The notes under the pieces were generated by a model that worked only from the letters and a program-made list of their open reading frames with translations, made no database searches and was not told the DNA's origin. Positions 45,520 through 54,202 of a stretch of 64,000 nt of DNA are shown here, piece by piece; the first letter of the stretch is position 1; every line of letters starts with the position of its first letter. The DNA comes from Victivallaceae bacterium. GTDB lineage: Bacteria > Verrucomicrobiota > Lentisphaeria > Victivallales > Victivallaceae. Location: assembly GCA_021647315.1 (NCBI GenBank), contig JAKIUY010000006.1:19654-83653 (forward strand), written 5' to 3'. Both the position numbers and the translations under genes were made by a program.

Positions 45520-46407
45520 ATGGATTTTTCACAACAAATGACCAGCAAAAACAACAAAAACTTTGAAATTAACGTTTCACCAGTCCCATCTGGCTTTAGA
45601 AATCTGATAAAAAAGTCTGGAATGCATATTTGCTGTTATTACGAAAATGTTCCGAGCGGCATATGTCATGCAGCAAAATTACCCTATAGTAAAAAAAATA
45701 TGCGACAATTCCCATATTTTGTTTTAACCCATCTGATTGGCGGCGATGGAGTTTACACCAATGATGAGTTAGGTAAATGGCTTGACATGAAACCTGGCTG
45801 GGGGGTAATAGCCAGTCCATTCAGCTATAACTCTTATGGTGGGAAAAATAAAAACTTTATTGAAGATGCCATCTGTTTTGAGGGTAAAGTGGCACAGGTG
45901 CTGTTTGAGGGTGGAATAATCAAAAACGGCTTGATTTATCTAGGTAATGAAAGGCGTTTGCTGCCGACGATCAACAAACTACGTGAAGGCACGGTTTCAG
46001 CTTTGCTCGAAGCGAATGCCATGCTGCAAAATTTACTGTTTAAATTAAATCACGAACAAGCTTCACCTCAAAGTCCAGCTAATAACCATAAAATTGTGCG
46101 CCTGTTACAAAGGATCCAGGATAATCCCGGTAAATGGTGGACGGTATCGGCAATGGCAGAGTATTGTAATATCAGCGAAAATTACCTGCGAACACTTTTT
46201 CGCAAACATACCGGTTTAGCTCCAAAAGAATACATAGATAATTTAAAAATGAACCGGGCGGTAGAGATGCTGAATAATCCTAAAATGAAGATCTACGAGA
46301 TTTCCGAACGCCTGGGGTATAGAGACAATTATCATTTTATCCGGCGTTTTACCAAAGTTTTAGGACAATCGCCAGGGAAATACAGAAAAATGGTCTTGCG
46401 TTATTGA
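45520..46407 (+). CDS. AraC family transcriptional regulator
   Basis: 295 aa. The N-terminal about 160 residues are a cupin-like ligand domain (DELGKWLDMKPGWGVIASPF), and the C-terminal 100 a double HTH (WTVSAMAEYCNISENYLRTLFRKHTG, KIYEISERLGYRDNYHFIRRFTKVLGQSPGKYRK). Such regulators commonly sense a sugar and activate an adjacent hydrolase; the divergent GH20-like gene is the obvious target. There is no good ribosome binding site, so a later start is possible. Confidence 0.88.
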   Translation: MDFSQQMTSKNNKNFEINVSPVPSGFRNLIKKSGMHICCYYENVPSGICHAAKLPYSKKNMRQFPYFVLTHLIGGDGVYTNDELGKWLDMKPGWGVIASPFSYNSYGGKNKNFIEDAICFEGKVAQVLFEGGIIKNGLIYLGNERRLLPTINKLREGTVSALLEANAMLQNLLFKLNHEQASPQSPANNHKIVRLLQRIQDNPGKWWTVSAMAEYCNISENYLRTLFRKHTGLAPKEYIDNLKMNRAVEMLNNPKMKIYEISERLGYRDNYHFIRRFTKVLGQSPGKYRKMVLRY

Positions 46408-46473
46408 CTGTTGTTAATTTTTTTTAACGAGTTTTTAAAACTCTTCATATATCCAATGTCACCTATTATTGTT

Positions 46474-46501
46474 ACTTGCGCTCGGAGATCGCAAACTACT
46501 A
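46474..46501 (-). repeat. Dispersed repeat family E, inverted copy
   Basis: Inverse of 22954-22982 with TTGCGCTCGGAGATCGCAAA at its core. The bcp stop codon (46499-46501) is inside the repeat. Confidence 0.8.
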
Positions 46502-46990
46502 TGTTTGCAGTTCCTGCAATTTTGTTTTTACAATATCAATATGGCGAGTTTCGTCGCTTTTACGTTTTACTCTTACTTTTACCTTGTCCCAGGCGGCGGC
46601 AATGGTACCGTCAGGCGCGATAATAAAGGTTGAACGGATGACTCCTTCGTACTCTTTGCCGTAATTTTTCTTTAATCCCCAGGCTCCGTAGGCTTTCATA
46701 ACGTTTTTATCAGGATCACTCAGCAAGGTTATACCGAGTTGATGCTTGGCGATAAATTTGCGGTGTGAGGCTGTAGAATCGGGACTTACACCCAAAATCA
46801 TGGCATTCAAGCTGCTGTAATCATCCATGGCAGCAGTGAAGTCACAGGCTTCGGTGGTGCAGCCGGATGTATTATCTTTGGGATAAAAGTAGAGCACAAC
46901 CCATTGACCATTGAAATCGTTTAACGATACTGATTGGTCACCTTGGTTGTCAAGCGTGAACTCAGGGGCTTTGGTGTTAATGTCAATCAT
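46499..46990 (-). CDS. bcp: Thiol peroxidase PrxQ/Bcp
   Basis: 163 aa peroxiredoxin. YFYPKDNTSGCTTEACDF (about 40-57) holds the peroxidatic Cys and the resolving Cys five residues later, the PrxQ/Bcp pattern. It reduces peroxides with thioredoxin. GGAG lies upstream inside the PfkB gene, which it overlaps by 8 bases, so the two are translationally coupled. The stop codon is in a family-E repeat. Confidence 0.93.
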   Translation of the reverse strand: MIDINTKAPEFTLDNQGDQSVSLNDFNGQWVVLYFYPKDNTSGCTTEACDFTAAMDDYSSLNAMILGVSPDSTASHRKFIAKHQLGITLLSDPDKNVMKAYGAWGLKKNYGKEYEGVIRSTFIIAPDGTIAAAWDKVKVRVKRKSDETRHIDIVKTKLQELQT

Positions 46991-47933
46991 TTTTTTTCTC
47001 CATTTTGATTTTTATGTTTCTGGCAATAGCTGCAGCTTTTTCGTGGTTGAATTCTGCGCATGAATCGGTCAGGCAGCTCGCCGTGGCGGATGCCAGCCCG
47101 GCTGCAAATGCCAAGTGTGATGCGGTTTGTTCGAGCAGATTGCAGAAAAATATCGCGGAACAGGTGTCACCAGCACCCAGTGAACTGATAATATGGTCAA
47201 TTTTCGGCAACTGATAGTTGAATAGAGTTGTGCCATCATAAAAATATGCCTGTTCTGCTCCGGCGGTAACGGCTACGCTGTGAAGTTGGTAGCGGTCAAA
47301 CGCGGTTTTTATGGCGGTGGTGATTGAACTTTCACCGGTTATAGCTTTAATTTCTTCAGCATTAATCTTTAGTATTATTTTACCAATATTTAGAAAATCT
47401 TCAATATTTTGGCAGGCATCAACCAGCAATGGCAGCTGGTTTTTCTTGGCAATTTCAGCTACACGTCGATAAAGCTGTTCCGCTCCGGGCGGCACGGTGC
47501 CGCAAAGTGCAATGCCAGCACATTCAGCTAAATTATCGGTAATAAGTTGAACTAATTGATCGCATTCAATGGCAGTTACTGGTCCAGGCGGTTCAATCAG
47601 CTCAGTCATTTCAGTGCCGACATCACCTAAGCAAGTAGTACAGGTTCTTGATTCCGCCACAATATTGACCGCATGAAAATTTAGCTGTTCAGCAATGAGT
47701 CCATCATTGATCAATTTACCAATATAACCTCCAGTAAAATGAAACAACAGGGGCTTGATCCCAGTTGTCGCAGCCGCTCTACAGAAATTGATCCCTTTAC
47801 CACTAGAAAAGGCTTTTTTAGCCTTGGCGCGGTTGACTTTTCCTAGCCGCAAATTGGCAAAAAACAGCGTAACCTGCCAAGCCGGGTTAGGACCCAGAAC
47901 GAATATTTTTTTATTATTATTTTCTTTTATCAT
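46983..47933 (-). CDS. PfkB-family hexose kinase (1-phosphofructokinase-like)
   Basis: 316 aa. GPNPAWQVTLFFANLRLGKVNRA and GKGINFCRAAATTG fit the FruK/LacC-type (1-phosphofructokinase, tagatose-6-P kinase) branch, and SLGAGDTCSAIFFCNLL is the PfkB signature with the catalytic Asp. The phosphorylated sugar is not certain. It is upstream of bcp in the same unit with an 8-base overlap, a functionally odd pairing. There is only a weak ribosome binding site before the ATG. Confidence 0.8.
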   Translation of the reverse strand: MIKENNNKKIFVLGPNPAWQVTLFFANLRLGKVNRAKAKKAFSSGKGINFCRAAATTGIKPLLFHFTGGYIGKLINDGLIAEQLNFHAVNIVAESRTCTTCLGDVGTEMTELIEPPGPVTAIECDQLVQLITDNLAECAGIALCGTVPPGAEQLYRRVAEIAKKNQLPLLVDACQNIEDFLNIGKIILKINAEEIKAITGESSITTAIKTAFDRYQLHSVAVTAGAEQAYFYDGTTLFNYQLPKIDHIISSLGAGDTCSAIFFCNLLEQTASHLAFAAGLASATASCLTDSCAEFNHEKAAAIARNIKIKMEKKND

Positions 47934-48291
47934 TATCTCTTTTAGTTAAATTTTCAGAAATCCTTACTCAATCGTGTGATTTTAGCTCAATTGGACGGTA
48001 GATAGCGGAAATGGTAAATGATACCTTTATTCGCGACCGGGAGGTCGACTCCCACCTTTAAAATGTAAAAATCACCTCTATACTGAAAATATTTGGTCTC
48101 ATATCTAATTCTTGCGGGTCAAGATCTCTGATTTTATTGTGTCGATCCATTATAAACATTTAAAAAAGCCGGCTAAAGCCTGTACTCCAACGGTTCAACG
48201 TGCAATCTAAAGCTACATTGTTGTTTGCAACTTTTGTTATATTTGAACAGCTACCAGAACGCAGTAACAGATAAAGCATAGCGTAATAATT
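47934..48291. other. Gap with tRNA-like remnant and repeat F
   Basis: It contains the tRNA-like segment at 47976-48075, and family F at its right end. No reading frame is visible. Confidence 0.5.
47976..48075 (+). other. tRNA-like remnant
   Basis: GTGATTT at 47976-47982 is followed by TA and GCTCAATTGGACGGTAGA (D-arm-like), then a stem around ATGGT/ACCTT, a T-arm-like GGGAGGTCGACTCCC and a 3' AAATCAC that would pair with the 5' end. The D-arm has an insertion, T33 is missing, extra bases lie before the acceptor 3' strand and no CCA is encoded. A broken tRNA gene is the best reading. Confidence 0.35.
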
Positions 48292-48292
48292 T
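48251..48292 (-). repeat. Dispersed repeat family F, inverted copy
   Basis: Inverse of 35662-35702 with a few substitutions; it abuts the stop codon of the iron-type alcohol dehydrogenase. Confidence 0.75.
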
Positions 48293-49404
48293 CATATCGC
48301 ACTCAGAAATAGTTCAACTTCATCATCTGACATCTCACGTGGATTGTTTTTCATGCTGCCACTGCGACAGTTTCGGACAATAAACCCAAAATGTCTGTAA
48401 TCAAGTCCGTAATTGGAAAATTTGTCAGGAATTCCGATATTATGGCGTAAATTTTCGAGTGCATCAATAAATTTATGGGCGGAATTAATACCACAGGCGG
48501 TAGCAAGTTCATGCAACCGAGGTTCGCATGATGGTAAATTCCATCTGAGTACCGGAATTAACAAAATCGCGCAGCATGTACCATGCGGAACTTTACATAT
48601 ACTGCCGATGGGATGCCCTAGTCCGTGGGCGGCACCGAGACCACTGGATGAAAATGCCATGGCGGCAATCATACTGCCTTCAGCCATGGCACTGCGACTG
48701 GCGGCATCAGGTGCCAGGCAGGCTTTTTCAAGATTATTAAATAATTGAATAGTTGCATTGCGGGCCAGAATTGATGATACCGGATTGGCATTACGGGAAA
48801 TATATGATTCTACTGCCTGGGTCAGGGCATCGAAACCACTGGCGGCTGTCAGTTGGGGCGGACAGCTGTAGGTTAATTCAGGATCAATAATTGCCACGTC
48901 GGCATACATGTTCTGATGTTTTAAAGATTTTTTCTCCAAGGTCTCAGGATTTATAAATACTGCGTTGGAGGTTATTTCAGCACCGGTTCCGGCAGTAGTC
49001 GGCAGGGCGATAAAAAAGACTCCCTTGCCGGTTATTTTTTTCTCGCCGCTGAAGTATTGTTCGGCTGAGCTGGTCAGCGGGATCAGTGCCGCCGCGGTTT
49101 TTGCGACATCAATAACACTGCCGCCGCCGATGGCGACAACTGCGGTTACAGCTTTTTCCCGGCCTGTTTTCTGGATACGGTTGACCTCGATAATTGCTGG
49201 TTCAGACTGAATATCGCTGATGACGGTCATTGTGCAATGGTTCAATAAATTGGTGACCTGTTTTACGAGCCCCTGTTTGACGGCATGGGTTCCGGTTAGC
49301 AGTAATATATTACTTTCAGGCGTGATGAATTCCGGCAGTCGTTGCAGAGTTCCGTTGCCGAAAATTATTTGTCCCGGAAAGCTCAATTGGTAATGATTAA
49401 GCAT
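48292..49404 (-). CDS. Iron-containing alcohol dehydrogenase
   Basis: 370 aa group III dehydrogenase. SFPGQIIFGNGTLQRLPEF opens the N-terminal fold and VAIGGGSVIDVAKTAAAL is the NAD-binding glycine motif. GLGAAHGLGHPIGSICKVPHGTCCAILL holds the metal-binding His residues. The family oxidises or reduces small alcohols and aldehydes (1,2-propanediol, lactaldehyde and others). AGGAAC lies before the ATG. No pathway partner is adjacent. Confidence 0.88.
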   Translation of the reverse strand: MLNHYQLSFPGQIIFGNGTLQRLPEFITPESNILLLTGTHAVKQGLVKQVTNLLNHCTMTVISDIQSEPAIIEVNRIQKTGREKAVTAVVAIGGGSVIDVAKTAAALIPLTSSAEQYFSGEKKITGKGVFFIALPTTAGTGAEITSNAVFINPETLEKKSLKHQNMYADVAIIDPELTYSCPPQLTAASGFDALTQAVESYISRNANPVSSILARNATIQLFNNLEKACLAPDAASRSAMAEGSMIAAMAFSSSGLGAAHGLGHPIGSICKVPHGTCCAILLIPVLRWNLPSCEPRLHELATACGINSAHKFIDALENLRHNIGIPDKFSNYGLDYRHFGFIVRNCRSGSMKNNPREMSDDEVELFLSAI

Positions 49405-49759
49405 GATATTTGGTTCCTAATTGTTAGTGCAAAGAGGCAATTTCAAAAGTCTCCATGGCTGATTTTTAATTTTTGCCGGTATCTTTTGTCCCGCACCTAA
49501 ATTAAGTATAAATTAAACTTTCATTACACTCTATTGTATTTAGGTGCTGGATCAAAATCTACTCGCCCCAAACAGTAAAAATCATACTCGCGTTGGACTT
49601 TTGAAATTACCTCCAAAGAGTTGTAATGTTTTAATATAGCAGGTATTTAAAAAAAATCAGTTTGTATTTCTGACTAAAAAAACTATATTATCAAACTAAT
49701 ATTGATAAAACAACAGCTAAATTTTAAATTATATTTCTGCTAATATCAGGAGATACAAT
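49405..49759. other. Gap with MITE-like element A2
   Basis: Most of this 355-base region is element A2 (49434-49613). The remaining AT-rich 146 bases upstream of the kinase should hold its promoter; no clear -35/-10 pair stands out. Confidence 0.5.
49434..49613. mobile_element. MITE-like element A, copy 2
   Basis: 180 bases with ends GAGGCAATTTCAAAAGTC and GACTTTTGAAATTACCTC. The outer thirds match copy 1, but the central core (with GTATAAATTAAAC and ATTTAGGTGC) differs. It has no coding content. Confidence 0.8.
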
Positions 49760-52099
49760 ATGCGCTTTGAGTGTGGGGTATGCAAAAAACTAGTTTCCAT
49801 TAAAGAAGGGGAACTGGGCATTGAGGTAATCTGCCCTCATTGTACTCACTCAGTGAAGGTGCCTGACAGTAAACTTTCTAATGGCTTCGTCGTTGCCGAC
49901 TTTATTATTCGTGATGAGATCGGTCATGGGGGCATGGGAGTAGTTTATTCAGCTCACCAGATATCTCTTGATCGCCCATCTGCCGTCAAGGTTCTTAACC
50001 ATAAATACGCCAAAGACTTTGAGTTTGTTGCCAACTTTGTAAAAGAAGCACGGGCTGCTGCCAGGTTGAATCACCCTAACATTGTTCAGGCCTATGCGGT
50101 CGGAGCTGACGCCGATATCTTTTATTTTGCGATGGAATTTGTTGATGGCGAAACGATGAAACAAATCCTGAAGCGTGAAAAAGTCATTCCTGTCGATAAG
50201 GCAATGAATATTATTCAGGAGATTACTGAAGCGTTGGATTATGGCTGGAAAGAGCAGAAAATGATTCACTGCGATATCAAGCCTGATAATATTATGATAA
50301 CTTCCAAGGGGATAGCCAAGCTGGCTGACCTTGGACTTGCCAGACGAGCTGAGGATAGTCAGGATGATGATGATGAAGTTCTGGGCACTCCGCAATATAT
50401 AAGTCCTGAGCAGTTAACTGGCGATAAGCTTGACATTCGTACTGATATCTTCAGTCTCGGAGCAACGCTTTATCAATTTGTTACTGCCAGGTTGCCATTT
50501 GAAGGTAATTCACTGAATGAAATTGCCCGGAAACGTCTTACCCATGATCCGATTCCACCGAATAAGATAAATCCGGAAGTGCCTGATACTGTAAATCAGA
50601 TCATAATGAGGATGCTTAAACGCAATCCCAATGATCGTTATCAGGATTGCATTGAACTGCTCGCTGATTTGAAAAGGCTTCAAAGTGGCAGCGTGCCGGT
50701 GCAGGCCAAAAGCAATGCCAAAAGTGCTAAAAGTGCTAAAGGGAAACAGTTTTCCGTCCGTCGTCGTGAAGTTCCAGCTGAACATCAGACAATGACTTCA
50801 CCGACCGTACCGGTTTCTGGAACGATGAGCCTGGATAAGCAGATTAGTAATGCTCTCGGTAAAAATGTTATTATGCTTGGAGCCGGGGCAGCTATCATAT
50901 TGATTTTGATTGCTGTTGCTGTCTGGATGACGGTTTTTCCCGGCGGAAAGAGTCCTTCAAAATCTCCACCTACAACTGGAATAGTGACCCCAAGGGTGAC
51001 TGCTTCGAATGATAATGGCGTCGGAACAACTACGAAGCAGCCAGATAAAATTTCCCAGGCGTCAATAATCCTGAAATTCAACTTTCAAGTTCAAAAAATG
51101 CTCAGTGATTATCGCAAAAATAGATTAAGCAATACAGAGTTATTAGCTAAAGTTGACCAGCTTATGGTCAGGTATCCTGAAATACCGGATGCAAAGTCAT
51201 TTAATAAACTGCTTGCAGCTTATGTACCGCTTGATGAATCACGGATTAGCGATGAACGTTTAAGGTTGCGTCAACGGCATCAGGCTGAAATTGCGGCAAG
51301 AGTTAGTAAGGCAAGCGATATACAAGCTGAACAAAGACGGTTGTCTGTTGCTGAACAGCAACAGCGGGAGCTGGCGGCTAAAGAGCGTCGTCTGTCTGAA
51401 GAACTGGCAAGAAAAGAGCGGGAGGCAAAATTGAAAGATTTGCGCGAACTGGCCAGTTATAAAGCCTTGATCAACATTAAAAAAGATCAGCTCCGCTTTA
51501 AATTTGCCGACTTGTGTATAACCCATCAGTTTAAAGCGGCTAATGATTTATTGGAGGCTGCCAAAAAAGAGAAAAATAAAGTAAGATATGCTTCACCGCA
51601 AAAAATTGCTGAAGCAGGTCGTTTTGTCAGCTGGCTTGATTCACTTCAGAGTGCAATTAAAAAAAGCGAGGTGGTTTATAAGTTATTCAATGATTCCGGC
51701 AAAGAATTTGCCAACAAGCAGATTGAAAAAAATTATAAGCTTTATACAATTCAGTCAATCAATAATGGTTTAGCGACAATCAGTAAGCCCAGCAGTGAGG
51801 ACGAGGGTACGGAAACTGTTAAAGTCAATTTAGAAAGCCTGGGTCGTTCTTTCTGGGTATTTTTCAATAAGGTTGTAAAAAAACGTGGGATCAAAGATGC
51901 ACGGTTTTATTACTACTTGTCAAAAGGATATTTTCAGCATAAAATGGTGCCGCCGGACAGTTTCTGGACGGAAGAACTGTCGCAGCTGAAATATCAATAT
52001 TTCAAACAGAAATACGCGACAGCTTCAGCCGCAGAAAAAAAGAATATGATTAAGCTGTACGGCAAGCTTTACTCTTTCAAACGTGCCACGAATCAATAA
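49760..52099 (+). CDS. Membrane Ser/Thr protein kinase with zinc ribbon
   Basis: 779 aa. A four-Cys ribbon (CGVC...CPHC, 5-28) precedes a Hanks-type kinase: GHGGMG (55-60), Lys77, HCDIKPDN (170-177), DLG (190-192) and GTPQYISPEQ. HCD in place of HRD makes it a non-RD kinase. A single membrane span (about 373-396) leads to a long charged coiled-coil (QRRLSVAEQQQRELAAKERR) and an unknown C-terminal domain. GGAG precedes the ATG. This plan is common in PVC bacteria. The targets are unknown. Confidence 0.9.
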   Translation: MRFECGVCKKLVSIKEGELGIEVICPHCTHSVKVPDSKLSNGFVVADFIIRDEIGHGGMGVVYSAHQISLDRPSAVKVLNHKYAKDFEFVANFVKEARAAARLNHPNIVQAYAVGADADIFYFAMEFVDGETMKQILKREKVIPVDKAMNIIQEITEALDYGWKEQKMIHCDIKPDNIMITSKGIAKLADLGLARRAEDSQDDDDEVLGTPQYISPEQLTGDKLDIRTDIFSLGATLYQFVTARLPFEGNSLNEIARKRLTHDPIPPNKINPEVPDTVNQIIMRMLKRNPNDRYQDCIELLADLKRLQSGSVPVQAKSNAKSAKSAKGKQFSVRRREVPAEHQTMTSPTVPVSGTMSLDKQISNALGKNVIMLGAGAAIILILIAVAVWMTVFPGGKSPSKSPPTTGIVTPRVTASNDNGVGTTTKQPDKISQASIILKFNFQVQKMLSDYRKNRLSNTELLAKVDQLMVRYPEIPDAKSFNKLLAAYVPLDESRISDERLRLRQRHQAEIAARVSKASDIQAEQRRLSVAEQQQRELAAKERRLSEELARKEREAKLKDLRELASYKALINIKKDQLRFKFADLCITHQFKAANDLLEAAKKEKNKVRYASPQKIAEAGRFVSWLDSLQSAIKKSEVVYKLFNDSGKEFANKQIEKNYKLYTIQSINNGLATISKPSSEDEGTETVKVNLESLGRSFWVFFNKVVKKRGIKDARFYYYLSKGYFQHKMVPPDSFWTEELSQLKYQYFKQKYATASAAEKKNMIKLYGKLYSFKRATNQ

Positions 52100-52103
52100 A
52101 AAT

Positions 52104-52922
52104 ATGAAAATTATTCACTTTTCAGATGTCCATGCCGGCGGTAAAGCTGAGGATTGGATGGCATACTTTGATAAACGTTGGGTCGGGGTCTTCAATTATC
52201 GTTTCCGCCGTCAGTTTCAACACGACCTAAGCTACCTCCAACAGGCAGTAGAGTTTATCCTGCAAGAAAAACCTGATGTCGCGGTTTTCACCGGCGACCT
52301 GACTTCAGCTGGACAACCAGGCGAATTCGCCCGTACGGTTGAACTGCTGGAGCCGTTACGTCAATCCGCGACTCCTCTGCTGTTATTACCCGGCAATCAC
52401 GACTATTACGTTAAGCATCCTAAATGTGTCAACGCAATGAAAGAGACGATCAACTACCTAAGCAATGGACTCGTTGATTTTGACAAAATGCCATTAAAAG
52501 TTCACCTGAAAGGTATTGATTTTTATCTGATTAACGAAAGCTGGCCGTCAAATCTACTTTGCTCATGGGGATTTCTTAAACGTGATTCAAGCGATTTTAT
52601 GCTTAAAGAGTGCGCGGCAGAGAAACAATACCCCCGAGTGCTTATTGGTCATTATCCACTGATTGATGAACATCCTATTGCCCGTATTCGCCACCGTCTA
52701 TTCGGGCAGAAAAAAGTACTGAAATTACTTCATGGGAAAGCTATTGACATTTCACTGTGTGGTCATGTTCACCGTCCATATTCAAAATTGGATGAAACAG
52801 GGCGTGGAGAAATATGCGCGGGGTCCGTAACTAAAAACAATTGTCTGGGGATTCTCAACTATCATCCGGCAGAAGATGTTTTTTCTCACGAATATCATTA
52901 CCTCAATGAAACCATGAATTAA
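52104..52922 (+). CDS. Metallophosphoesterase (calcineurin-like)
   Basis: 272 aa from the ATG at 52104. IIHFSDVHAGG, VAVFTGDLTSAG, LLLPGNHDYY, VLIGHYPLID and LCGHVHRP give all the metal-binding residues, so the enzyme should be active. It starts 5 bases after the kinase stop and is cotranscribed; an overlapping GTG start at 52083 is less likely. It could oppose the kinase or act on a nucleotide, but the family is too broad to say. Confidence 0.88.
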   Translation: MKIIHFSDVHAGGKAEDWMAYFDKRWVGVFNYRFRRQFQHDLSYLQQAVEFILQEKPDVAVFTGDLTSAGQPGEFARTVELLEPLRQSATPLLLLPGNHDYYVKHPKCVNAMKETINYLSNGLVDFDKMPLKVHLKGIDFYLINESWPSNLLCSWGFLKRDSSDFMLKECAAEKQYPRVLIGHYPLIDEHPIARIRHRLFGQKKVLKLLHGKAIDISLCGHVHRPYSKLDETGRGEICAGSVTKNNCLGILNYHPAEDVFSHEYHYLNETMN

Positions 52923-52980
52923 TACACAAGTGCATGCTCATAGCTAGTTTTCAGTGCATTATCAAGCTTTTTTTAGATCA
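52919..52980 (+). repeat. Dispersed repeat family B, truncated copy
   Basis: AATACACAAGTGCATGCTCA, TAGCTAGTTTTCAGTGCAT and TTTAGATCA match the outer blocks of copies at 7657 and 60510. The repeat begins at the stop codon of the phosphoesterase gene (its TAA is the first part of the repeat). Confidence 0.75.
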
Positions 52981-52988
52981 TTAATCAT

Positions 52989-53017
52989 AATATCTTGCCA
53001 TTTTTTGGCAAGATATT
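52989..53017. terminator. Strong hairpin between convergent genes
   Basis: AATATCTTGCCA and TGGCAAGATATT form a 12-bp perfect stem with a TTTTT loop. It may terminate transcription from both sides, although the T tract after the stem is short. Confidence 0.55.
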
Positions 53018-53027
53018 TGAGAAATAC

Positions 53028-53071
53028 CCGCTTTCATAGTAGCGATAGCTGCGAAGTTTGAAGCGGATTAG
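53028..53071 (+). repeat. Dispersed repeat family C, fragment
   Basis: CGCTTTCATAGTAGCGATAG and GCGAAGTTTGAAGCGGATTA correspond to parts of the copies at 1148 and 45382. Confidence 0.5.
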
Positions 53072-53084
53072 TTCAGACGAATGT

Positions 53085-54074
53085 CTATTCAATTGCCGCA
53101 TCAATGGCATTGAGTTCTGACTGGGTGAAAATGCAGTTGTCCAGTGCTTTGACGTTCTCTTCAAGTTGGGAGACTCTGCTTGCTCCGATCAGCACTGAAG
53201 TTATACGGTTATCTTTAAGAATCCACGATAATGCCATCTGTGCCAGCGTCTGTCCACGCTGTTCGGCCAAAGTATTAAGCCGTTTTACTTTTCCGACTAA
53301 TTCTTCGGTAATACCTTCACGCTTCAGAAATATGCCGGGTTTTGCGGCGCGTGAATCAGCGGGGATGCCGTTCAGATAACGTGAGGTCAACAGACCTTGA
53401 GCTAGGGGACAGAACGCAATGGCTCCGACACCTTTTTCTTCTAGAAGGTCAAGTAGTCCAGCTTCGACCCAGCGGTTCATGATGCTGTATGATGGTTGGT
53501 GAATCAGGCAGCGAATGCCCAGGCCTTTCAGGATTTTAATTGCCCGGCTGGCATCTTCCGGTTGATATGAAGATATTCCGACATAAAGTGCTTTGCCCTG
53601 TTGGACGGCAGTTGTCAGTGCTCCCATGGTCTCCTCCAACGGCGTTTCCGGGTCAAAGCGGTGAGAATAGAAGATATCGACATAATCCAGCCCCATTCTG
53701 GAGAGACTTTGATCAAGACTGGACAGCAGATTTTTACGACTGCCCCATTCGCCATAAGGACCGGGCCACATCAGGTAGCCGGCTTTGGTTGAGATAACCA
53801 TTTCGTCACGATATTTTTTCATGCCGTTTTTCAGGATACGTCCGAAGGTTTTTTCTGCTGATCCCGGTGGTGGACCGTAATTATTGGCTAGATCAAAATG
53901 AGTTATGCCAAGATTAAACGCGGTGTAGATAAGCTGCTCAGCATTATTGTAAGCTTCCCCATCGCCAAAGTTGTGCCAGAGCCCAAGAGATAGAGCAGAT
54001 AGCTTGAGTCCACTATTGCCGCATCGGTTGTACTGCATTGTGTCATAACGTTCATCGATAATTTTTGTTGCCAT
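53085..54074 (-). CDS. Aldo/keto reductase (YghZ/Kv-beta-like)
   Basis: 329 aa. CGNSGLKLSALSLGLWHNFGDGE, FDLANNYGPPPGSAEKTFG (Asp and Tyr of the catalytic tetrad), VISTKAGYLMWPGPYGEWGSRKNLLSSLDQSLSRMGLDYVDIFYSHRFD (Lys and His) and SSYQPEDA place it with the YghZ/Kv-beta group, which reduces aldehydes such as methylglyoxal with NADPH. AAGGAAA lies before the ATG at 54074. Confidence 0.88.
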   Translation of the reverse strand: MATKIIDERYDTMQYNRCGNSGLKLSALSLGLWHNFGDGEAYNNAEQLIYTAFNLGITHFDLANNYGPPPGSAEKTFGRILKNGMKKYRDEMVISTKAGYLMWPGPYGEWGSRKNLLSSLDQSLSRMGLDYVDIFYSHRFDPETPLEETMGALTTAVQQGKALYVGISSYQPEDASRAIKILKGLGIRCLIHQPSYSIMNRWVEAGLLDLLEEKGVGAIAFCPLAQGLLTSRYLNGIPADSRAAKPGIFLKREGITEELVGKVKRLNTLAEQRGQTLAQMALSWILKDNRITSVLIGASRVSQLEENVKALDNCIFTQSELNAIDAAIE

Positions 54075-54103
54075 TTTTATGTTTCCTTTTATTTGATAAC
54101 CGC

Positions 54104-54200
54104 CCCGGTTGTGTTTTTTCTCAAGCGGGATACTTAAGCTACATCATTTTTTTTCTCAAGCGGGATGCTTAAGCTACATCATTTTCTTCTCAAGCGGGAC
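54104..54200 (+). repeat. Dispersed repeat family D, tandem array
   Basis: TTCTCAAGCGGGA is present three times (54118, 54154, 54187), and CTTAAGCTACATCATTTT twice between them, a period of about 36 bases. The inverse unit occurs at 22868-22912. It separates two minus-strand genes. Confidence 0.75.
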
Positions 54201-54202
54201 TA

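Noticed and set aside
54104..54200. CRISPR-like tandem repeat
   Set aside because: The units are contiguous with no unique spacers; it is a plain tandem repeat.
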